Positions 33,641 through 38,475 of a stretch of 38,475 nucleotides of DNA are shown in pieces. Below the pieces are notes generated by a model that was given only the letters and a program-made list of their open reading frames with translations, was not told where the DNA came from and searched no databases. The position numbers were made by a program, and so were the translations under genes. How positions within the stretch are numbered: position 1 is the first letter of the stretch; each line of letters begins with the position of its first letter. Source of the DNA: JAVBTT01 sp031550325 (GTDB lineage Bacteria; Bacillota; Clostridia; Oscillospirales; UBA929); the NCBI GenBank assembly GCA_031550325.1, contig JAVBOR010000001.1, positions 1-38,475 of the forward strand, in the 5' to 3' direction.

Positions 33641-35354
33641 AAAGATTAACAACGGTTTGAGATTTGGAGTAGCTTACTGCTACTCCTTTTCTCGTTTGTA
33701 TCAAAACTTCCGGTTGCGGAAGTGGCAACACGTTCGGTATCTCTACCCCGCCGACGCAGTTGTAATGTATTTTGAGCCTTTGAACGTGCACGCCGTCTAT
33801 CTTCTCGGCGTGATGAACTTCGATATAGTCCACAAGCTCATTTAACATTCGCTGCGTCAATTTCTTTGCGCGGGTGTACTTGCGAACACGGGCAATGAAC
33901 ATATCCGTAGACATGGATTTGTCGGTTTCCGTTTCAAGCTCTGCTTTCAAGGCTTTCAACCGCTCCGCAAGCTCTGCCTGTTCCGCTTCGTATTTTGCGG
34001 ACATTTTAGAAAACCGCTCGTCGGTGATTTTGCCGGATACGTTGTCCTCGTAAATCTTTTCAAACAGGGTGTCAAGCTCCGCGTCGCGCTTTTGCAGAGC
34101 TTTAAGCTCCCGCTGCTTAGCCTGTCGCTCGGCTTCTATGCTCTGCTGCGACTGCCCGATTGCCGCCTTGACAAACTCGGTTTCATACCGGCTTGCAAAC
34201 TGCGTCAGACGGCGTATTTCGCCAAGCACAACCTGTTCCAGAAAGTCAACGCGGACATAATGCGTGCTGGCGCAGGTGCCGCGATTGCCCTTGTAGTTGG
34301 AACAGTTGAAATACTTGATTTCGGGGTTGCCCTGGTTGAAGTGATACCACAAGTTTTTTCCGCAATCGGCGCACCGCAAAAGGCCGGAAAACATATTCTT
34401 CTCGCCCTCGTTGGTGACGCGCTTTCTCGCCTTGCCGCGTTTCTGCTGCACTTGTTCCCATATCCCACGGTCAATAATCGGGGTGTGAACGTCCTTGAAA
34501 ACCGCCATGTTTTCGGGGGCGTTTTCAATGCGTTTCTTGTTCTTGTAGGATTTGGAGTAGGTCTTGAAGTTGATAATATCCCCGCAATACTCCTGCAAAG
34601 ACAAGATTTTAACAACGCTTGAACTGTTCCACTTGTGCGGTTCCCGGTCGCTGACTTTTCCGGCGCGTTTGTAGCCCTTGCTGCGCCAATAGAAAATAGG
34701 GGTTAGGATTTTGTCGGCAGACAGGGCGGCGGCGATTTGCTCCGTGCCGTAGCCGTCCAGCGTCATAATGAATACCCGACGAACAGTAACGGCGGCTTCC
34801 TCATCCACTATCCAACGTTTGGGGTTCGCCGGATCTTTCGTGTACCCGTAGGGCGGTTGTCCCATCGGCTCACCGGCTGCGCCCTTAATCTTGTTGCTGA
34901 TACGCCGCTTTTTAGATATATCGCGGGCGTACCATTCATTGAACAGGTTTTTTATCGGGGTTAGCTCGCTTTCGCCCTCGTCGGTATCCAGATTGTCAGA
35001 TACAGCGACAAGCCGGATATTATGCTCCGGGAAAAAATCTTCGGTCAGTTTTCCAACCTCAATATAGTTGCGTCCCAAGCGTGACATATCCTTGACGAAA
35101 ACAGCCGCCGCATGGTCTTTCTCAAGTTCCACAAGCATTTCATTGAAGCCGGGGCGGTTCATAGTTACGCCGGATACGCCGTCGTCTGAAAAGGTAATCA
35201 GATTGTTGTATCCCTTTTCCTTTGCGACTTTGGCAAGCAGTTTTTTCTGATTTTGGATACTGTAACTATCACCTTCTAAATTATCGTCGCGGGATAGACG
35301 GACGTACAGAAACGCGGTTTTCTCTCGGCTTTTTTTGCTATTTGACTGTTTCAC
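33639..35354 (-). CDS. Large serine recombinase, TnpX type
   Basis: A 571-residue site-specific recombinase. The N-terminal resolvase domain has the nucleophile Ser21 in YVRLSRDD and the conserved arginines of MSRLGRNY. A recombinase domain follows (about 165-290: GEPMGQPPYGY), then a zinc ribbon (CADCGKNLW and a distant CSNYKGNRGTC) and a coiled-coil region (about 395-480). The ending LIQTRKGVAVSYSKSQ is characteristic of transposon recombinases of gut Clostridia. GTG 35354 has AAAGGAGG just upstream. It is the last gene of the sigma-HTH-TnpW-recombinase block. It should excise and integrate the element through a circular form. Confidence 0.93.
   Translation of the reverse strand: MKQSNSKKSREKTAFLYVRLSRDDNLEGDSYSIQNQKKLLAKVAKEKGYNNLITFSDDGVSGVTMNRPGFNEMLVELEKDHAAAVFVKDMSRLGRNYIEVGKLTEDFFPEHNIRLVAVSDNLDTDEGESELTPIKNLFNEWYARDISKKRRISNKIKGAAGEPMGQPPYGYTKDPANPKRWIVDEEAAVTVRRVFIMTLDGYGTEQIAAALSADKILTPIFYWRSKGYKRAGKVSDREPHKWNSSSVVKILSLQEYCGDIINFKTYSKSYKNKKRIENAPENMAVFKDVHTPIIDRGIWEQVQQKRGKARKRVTNEGEKNMFSGLLRCADCGKNLWYHFNQGNPEIKYFNCSNYKGNRGTCASTHYVRVDFLEQVVLGEIRRLTQFASRYETEFVKAAIGQSQQSIEAERQAKQRELKALQKRDAELDTLFEKIYEDNVSGKITDERFSKMSAKYEAEQAELAERLKALKAELETETDKSMSTDMFIARVRKYTRAKKLTQRMLNELVDYIEVHHAEKIDGVHVQRLKIHYNCVGGVEIPNVLPLPQPEVLIQTRKGVAVSYSKSQTVVNL
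33666..33692 (+). terminator. Plus-strand terminator inside the recombinase 3' end
   Basis: GGAGTAGC (33666-33673), loop TTACT, GCTACTCC (33679-33686), then TTTTCT. It would stop transcripts coming from tRNA-Leu. On the minus strand no U-run follows, so the recombinase transcript is not terminated. Confidence 0.7.
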
Positions 35355-35439
35355 AAGTCCTCCTTTCCGGCAGCCAAACAGACAATATTCCCTTGCGGAT
35401 ATTGTACCATATTTGACTGCCGAAAGTCACGGGAAAGCC

Positions 35440-35601
35440 CTACAAATTGGGATTTTCCACATCAGACTGAATAAGGCGCAAAAGGATACTTCCAATAGTA
35501 TCTTTAGCTTCGTTCTTAAAAACAGGCTCTACAATAAATGTTTTGCCCTTTATGGTGTAGGTAGTTGTTTCAGTAAGCACATTTTCGTTATTCTCATTCA
35601 T
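35440..35601 (-). CDS. TnpW-like transposon protein
   Basis: A 53-residue protein with the core TTTYTIKGKTFIVEPVF followed by DTIGSILLRLI, the pattern of the small TnpW proteins carried next to tnpX in Tn4451-type elements. Its role is not established. The ATG at 35601 overlaps the stop of the HTH gene by eight bases (ATGAATGA), so it is translationally coupled. A frame continuing upstream to 35703 lacks a ribosome site and overlaps the HTH gene. Confidence 0.82.
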   Translation of the reverse strand: MNENNENVLTETTTYTIKGKTFIVEPVFKNEAKDTIGSILLRLIQSDVENPNL

Positions 35602-35848
35602 CCGGCACCGCCTTAAACTTACCGACAATCGCCCGCGCCAAATGGGTTTCCATCTCGCTACGGATATTTTCGTCAACGACATAATGCTGCTCGCCGTTTT
35701 CATCGTAGAGAGAACGCATTGACAGCGTTGCTATATAGCTGGAATAGTGACGGAAAATTGCCTGTAATGCTTCGCTGTCACCGCCGACCGCCGCCACAAT
35801 GACCGGGTAAGGCGGCAGTTTGTATTTGTCATAGCTTTTCTTTGCCAT
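35594..35848 (-). CDS. Helix-turn-helix protein, Tn916 Orf8-like
   Basis: An 84-residue protein. PYPVIVAAVGGDSEALQAIFRHYSSYI (in parts PYPVIVAAVGGD and ALQAIFRHYSSYI) followed by VDENIRSEMETHLARAI is the pattern of the small HTH proteins of conjugative transposons (the Tn916 orf8 family). It is thought to take part in element regulation. The ATG at 35848 overlaps the end of the sigma-factor gene by 20 bases and has GGAGGG upstream. Confidence 0.85.
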   Translation of the reverse strand: MAKKSYDKYKLPPYPVIVAAVGGDSEALQAIFRHYSSYIATLSMRSLYDENGEQHYVVDENIRSEMETHLARAIVGKFKAVPDE

Positions 35849-36257
35849 AATCTTTACCCTCCAAATACTGTTTTAGCTGTTTGAGTGAGCTTGTCCGGCG
35901 GTGTTGTACGGTTTCGCGGATTAAGTTCAGCGCTTCCGCGATCTCACGGTCATTCATACCGAGGAAGTAATACAGCAGGATAATACGCCGCCGCTCCTCC
36001 GGCAGCATGGAAAGGGCTTCGGCCATCAATTCATCCTTGACCGCAATATCAAAATCCAAGGCCTTGAATTGATATGCGTCTGCAAAATACTCGTCCACAT
36101 GAGAAAGTTGTGTGTCGGGGACTTCCGAAAAGCTGATTTCCTGCGCCGCCTGTCGCGCGTATTGCCTGTAAATATCGCGTGCTTTGAACTTCAAAACCTT
36201 TTTGCAGAAGGCGTCAAATTGATGCCGGATATGCTCTTCAAAAGAAGTAAACTCCAC
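35829..36257 (-). CDS. Conjugative-transposon-type sigma-70 family factor
   Basis: A 142-residue sigma-70-like protein. The C-terminal half is a region-4 helix-turn-helix (LPEERRRIILLYYFLGMNDREIAEALN, here split as LPEERRRIILLYY and NDREIAEALN). The N-terminal half (FEEHIRHQFDAFCKKVLKFKARD) is the domain seen in Tn916-type element sigma factors. GTG 36257 follows AAAGGAGG with a seven-base gap; the frame open to 36362 has no such site and a non-family leader. It likely activates the element's own excision genes. Confidence 0.88.
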   Translation of the reverse strand: MEFTSFEEHIRHQFDAFCKKVLKFKARDIYRQYARQAAQEISFSEVPDTQLSHVDEYFADAYQFKALDFDIAVKDELMAEALSMLPEERRRIILLYYFLGMNDREIAEALNLIRETVQHRRTSSLKQLKQYLEGKDYGKEKL

Positions 36258-36450
36258 TTTGTTCACCTCCTTTCCGTCCGGGAATGGAAAGGGGCTTGTC
36301 CCTTTCGCAACTACCACGCCGAGAAAGGGGGGATTTGGCAAAAGTGGAGCGAGTTTTTGCAAATATTTTTGCGGTTTTAGAAAGGGGTTTGGGTTCTCCC
36401 AACAAGCAAAAATGAACGAGGACGGCGTTAGCCGGAATCGGGCATTTTAC

Positions 36451-36470
36451 GGAACAGGCTATCCTGTTCC
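36451..36470. repeat. Perfect small hairpin GGAACAGG/CCTGTTCC
   Basis: Eight-base perfect arms with a CTAT loop, without a U-run, inside the gap between the sigma gene and the terminators. Confidence 0.5.
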
Positions 36471-36522
36471 TATGCTTGCTGAACTTCGGGCTACTCCATT
36501 TCTCTAAAAAGAAAATGAACGC

Positions 36523-36557
36523 AAAAATGCCCGGCTGAACAACAGTCCAACCGGGCA
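36523..36557 (-). terminator. Intrinsic terminator, minus strand
   Basis: On the minus strand TGCCCGG (36557-36551) pairs with CCGGGCA (36534-36528) and TTTTT follows. Confidence 0.7.
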
Positions 36558-36661
36558 AACAGGGCATATTACACCATGTAGCTATAAGATATATGCCATA
36601 CTCATAAGCGGAATTATCCCACAGATTGAAAAGGCTTTTTTTCGAAAGTCACACAAGCAAC

Positions 36662-36702
36662 AAAAAAACACGGCGACAACCTCCCACGATTGCCGCCGTG
36701 TT
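36662..36702 (-). terminator. Intrinsic terminator, minus strand
   Basis: AACACGGCG pairs with CGCCGTGTT across an 18-base loop. On the minus strand a run of T (36668-36662) follows. Confidence 0.8.
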
Positions 36703-36751
36703 CCATTAAAAAGGGCGCAGTTAATACGCCCCCCGTATCCTCACTTTTTCA

Positions 36752-36794
36752 AAAGGAAAACGGCGGCTTGATATTTCATTATCAAAGCCGCCGT
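36752..36794 (-). terminator. Intrinsic terminator after the anti-sigma gene
   Basis: Arms of about 14 bases (ACGGCGGCTTGATA, 36760-36773, with its complement to 36794). On the minus strand TTTCCTTTT follows. A further hairpin TTAGGGCA/TGCCCTAA lies at 36812-36839, with a T-run on the plus strand near 36846. Together with the two terminators below, they insulate the sigma/anti-sigma pair from the transposon block. Confidence 0.7.
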
Positions 36795-36906
36795 ATGACT
36801 GCGTTATTTCATTAGGGCATAGCTCACCCTCTGCCCTAAGACGGCTTTTTTTATTTACCGTCATGGCAGGTTTTGGGTTGTATCTATGTGATGATTACGC
36901 GTTTTA

Positions 36907-38100
36907 TTATTTCGAATATATGGACACCATAACATCATCAACTGCGATATATTGGACGGCGGGGGTAGAGCTTATCGCTTCGATTGCGTCCCGACTACCT
37001 GACACCACTACACCAAAGCACCCGATACCGTTATTCTGAACATAAGACAGAGCCGACGAATAATCGTAGTCAAAGCCGATTACTTCCATGAAATCCTTTT
37101 TTTCTGCCATGTACTTTAACAGGCTTTTAAAATGGGTTTCATAGGTAGTAGCGGTCAGTTTGGTGAAATCAATTACATCCGCACCGCCCCACGGTTCGCT
37201 TTCGTCAAGTTCAAGTAAGGGGTAAAGCTGTGCGTCGTAAGCATTTCCGATTAGAGGAATGTACTTGCCCTGTGGCGAAAAACCAAATCTGCCGCTCCAC
37301 ATAGTATCATCATCCGAGCATTTAATCCCCGCCCATAAAACGCGAACATCGCCTTGCTTTACAAGCTCTGCCAATGCCTGCATATCTATTGTTTCATTGA
37401 AAAACAGATAGGCCTTGACCTGTGCGCTTTCGGGCAATTGGGATAATTCCGCTCTGGATACGCCATCAACCGTACTGACTTTGTCCATATCGGTGTAGCT
37501 ACCATAAGCCGATTGTAGCCAGTTAAAGCTCATTCCACTGATTAGCGCATTATCGCTCATAGCGTTATCAAGTTTTCCCCGAATAAGCTGACTGCGGTAC
37601 TGCGTTTCCGAGTAGTTGCGAAAAGCGTCGTACTGATACAATGTGAGGTCATACGAACCTAATCCCTCCGGCTTTGCAAGGACAAATGGTGTCTCATAAC
37701 CTTTCAAATGAAGTTCGCTGAAAACCGACATATCAATGGACATCTGCCCCCACTCAGTAACGCCGATAACATTGTGCCGCCCCTCAAGCGGATTATAGTA
37801 GCTGTTGTTGATAATCGGAAAGACCGCAAATTGAACGATGCAAAACAGCGCGACAACAGCAGCGACGGAAGTGATAACCACATTTCTAAACTTGCGGTTC
37901 ATCGTCCTCTTTATTTTTTTTGCGTTGCTTTTCTCATCCGAGGACGCCCTGTTTTTAATTTCAGGGATAGCGTCCATAATCTGATCAGAGAGATAATCAT
38001 TGATCGCTTCGCTTTTTTCAATCTCCGACTCCACGAGTTGCCGTTCTTCCGATGTAGTGGAACCGGCTTTATATTTTTCCATCAAATCCTTAAAGGTCAT
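36907..38100 (-). CDS. Membrane-bound anti-sigma factor
   Basis: A 397-residue protein with a cytosolic N-terminal part (about 1-72, with SEERQLVESEIEKSEAINDYL), one membrane helix (VVITSVAAVVALFCIVQFAVF, about 73-94) and a large extracellular domain. The layout matches proteins with Sigma_reg_N and Sigma_reg_C domains. The extracellular part has the pattern ...KAYLFFNETIDMQALAELV typical of the C-terminal regulator domain. It would hold the upstream ECF sigma factor inactive until an envelope signal is received; the signal is unknown. Its ATG overlaps the sigma stop by 11 bases. The base composition is AT-rich, unlike the chromosome to the left. Confidence 0.85.
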   Translation of the reverse strand: MTFKDLMEKYKAGSTTSEERQLVESEIEKSEAINDYLSDQIMDAIPEIKNRASSDEKSNAKKIKRTMNRKFRNVVITSVAAVVALFCIVQFAVFPIINNSYYNPLEGRHNVIGVTEWGQMSIDMSVFSELHLKGYETPFVLAKPEGLGSYDLTLYQYDAFRNYSETQYRSQLIRGKLDNAMSDNALISGMSFNWLQSAYGSYTDMDKVSTVDGVSRAELSQLPESAQVKAYLFFNETIDMQALAELVKQGDVRVLWAGIKCSDDDTMWSGRFGFSPQGKYIPLIGNAYDAQLYPLLELDESEPWGGADVIDFTKLTATTYETHFKSLLKYMAEKKDFMEVIGFDYDYSSALSYVQNNGIGCFGVVVSGSRDAIEAISSTPAVQYIAVDDVMVSIYSK

Positions 38101-38475
38101 AATGTGCCTCCTTCAATTTTTCAGCCAATAGCTTTCTGCCTCGATATATGAGTGTGCGTACCGCCCCATTTGTCATGTTCAAAATTTCCGCTATGGTTGT
38201 CTGCGGTACATCGTTAAAATAAAATAGGGTGACCGCTTCCCGGCAAACGTCCGGGAGTGATAGAATTGCCTCGGCTACAACCTGCTGTGTTTCCTTTTGA
38301 ATAATGCTTTGCAAAACATCCTCCTCGCTATGCAAGTCTACATACTCGTCTATGGATAATTCGGAAACAAAGCGGTTTCGCCTGCACATATCAAACCATG
38401 TTGTTTTACATACTCGCAACAGCCATAGTTTGAAATTATCCTCCTGAACACTTATGGATAACAGTGCTTTGACAA
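38090..38475 (-). CDS. ECF-type RNA polymerase sigma factor, partial
   Basis: The C-terminal part of a sigma-70 factor of the ECF kind; its start lies beyond the window, because the frame is open to 38475. The first visible residues (KALLSISVQEDNFKLWLLRVCK) belong to region 2 around the -10 recognition helix. Region 4 follows: LPDVCREAVTLFYFNDVPQTTIAEILNMTNGAVRTLIYRGRKLL (in parts LPDVCREAVTLFYF and TTIAEILNMTNGAV). Its end overlaps the anti-sigma gene, the typical sigma/anti-sigma operon. A TTG at 38419 is not the true start. Confidence 0.9.
   Translation of the reverse strand, partial: VKALLSISVQEDNFKLWLLRVCKTTWFDMCRRNRFVSELSIDEYVDLHSEEDVLQSIIQKETQQVVAEAILSLPDVCREAVTLFYFNDVPQTTIAEILNMTNGAVRTLIYRGRKLLAEKLKEAHYDL

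Larger units (their letters stand above)
33586..36362 (-). mobile_element. Recombination module of a TnpX/Tn916-like transposable element
   Basis: A minus-strand block of sigma factor, Orf8-like HTH protein, TnpW and a large serine recombinase, the set found at one end of Tn4451/Tn1549-like and related elements of Firmicutes. It abuts the 3' end of tRNA-Leu and is visibly more AT-rich than the chromosomal genes. The left boundary is between 33582 and 33640; the right boundary is not visible and may lie beyond the window. No conjugation genes are in view. Confidence 0.7.

Noticed and set aside
36259..36507. An 82-codon plus-strand frame upstream of the transposon sigma gene
   Set aside because: It begins opposite the sigma gene's ribosome site, has no ribosome site of its own and runs through hairpins. 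A real small peptide cannot be excluded but is not supported.

Overview
The window looks like chromosomal DNA of a high-GC, anaerobic Gram-positive bacterium of the Clostridia. The evidence is HPr kinase, RapZ/YvcK/WhiA, formate-tetrahydrofolate ligase, strong AAGGAGG ribosome sites, frequent GTG/TTG starts and sigma-A-like promoters with 17-base spacers. I cannot name the species; the Clostridia assignment is inference from gene content.

Left part (1-9.3 kb): a minus-strand pair (GH4 alpha-galactosidase-like enzyme, then a CrtI-type FAD oxidoreductase), a MATE exporter convergent with an L-threonine aldolase, a GGDEF diguanylate cyclase with its own promoter and terminator, and a sulfur-amino-acid pair (MetY-like sulfhydrylase, fused MsrA-MsrB).

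Central part (9.6-17.4 kb): one long plus-strand run, hprK - PHP phosphatase - ROK kinase - murB - rapZ - yvcK - whiA - thyA - folA. Genes overlap or nearly touch, and a single clear promoter lies in front of hprK. It joins carbon-catabolite control, cell-wall precursor synthesis, envelope/cell-division control and thymidylate supply.

17.6-23.8 kb: a single 2077-residue secreted protein on the minus strand, made of five tandem [Ig-like + alpha/beta-hydrolase esterase] units in the order A-B-A-B-B plus an unrecognised C-terminal module. All five nucleophile motifs are intact. This is the most unusual gene in the window.

24.6-33.6 kb: a monofunctional glutamate formimidoyltransferase with formate-tetrahydrofolate ligase (one-carbon supply), a hydrolase and a membrane zinc peptidase on the minus strand, glnS, and a pyridoxal kinase with a SorE-like dehydrogenase. 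A tRNA-Leu(UAG) gene is divergent from the pyridoxal kinase, and their promoters share a -35 region.

33.6-38.5 kb: visibly AT-richer, foreign-looking DNA abutting the tRNA. It holds a large serine recombinase (TnpX type), TnpW, a Tn916-Orf8-like HTH protein and a transposon sigma factor. Beyond several terminators lies an ECF sigma/anti-sigma pair that runs off the window.

Structured intergenic DNA recurs: a modular family of hairpins is shared between 44-175, 27314-27376 and 30855-31063. At each site it lies downstream of a gene and on that gene's strand.
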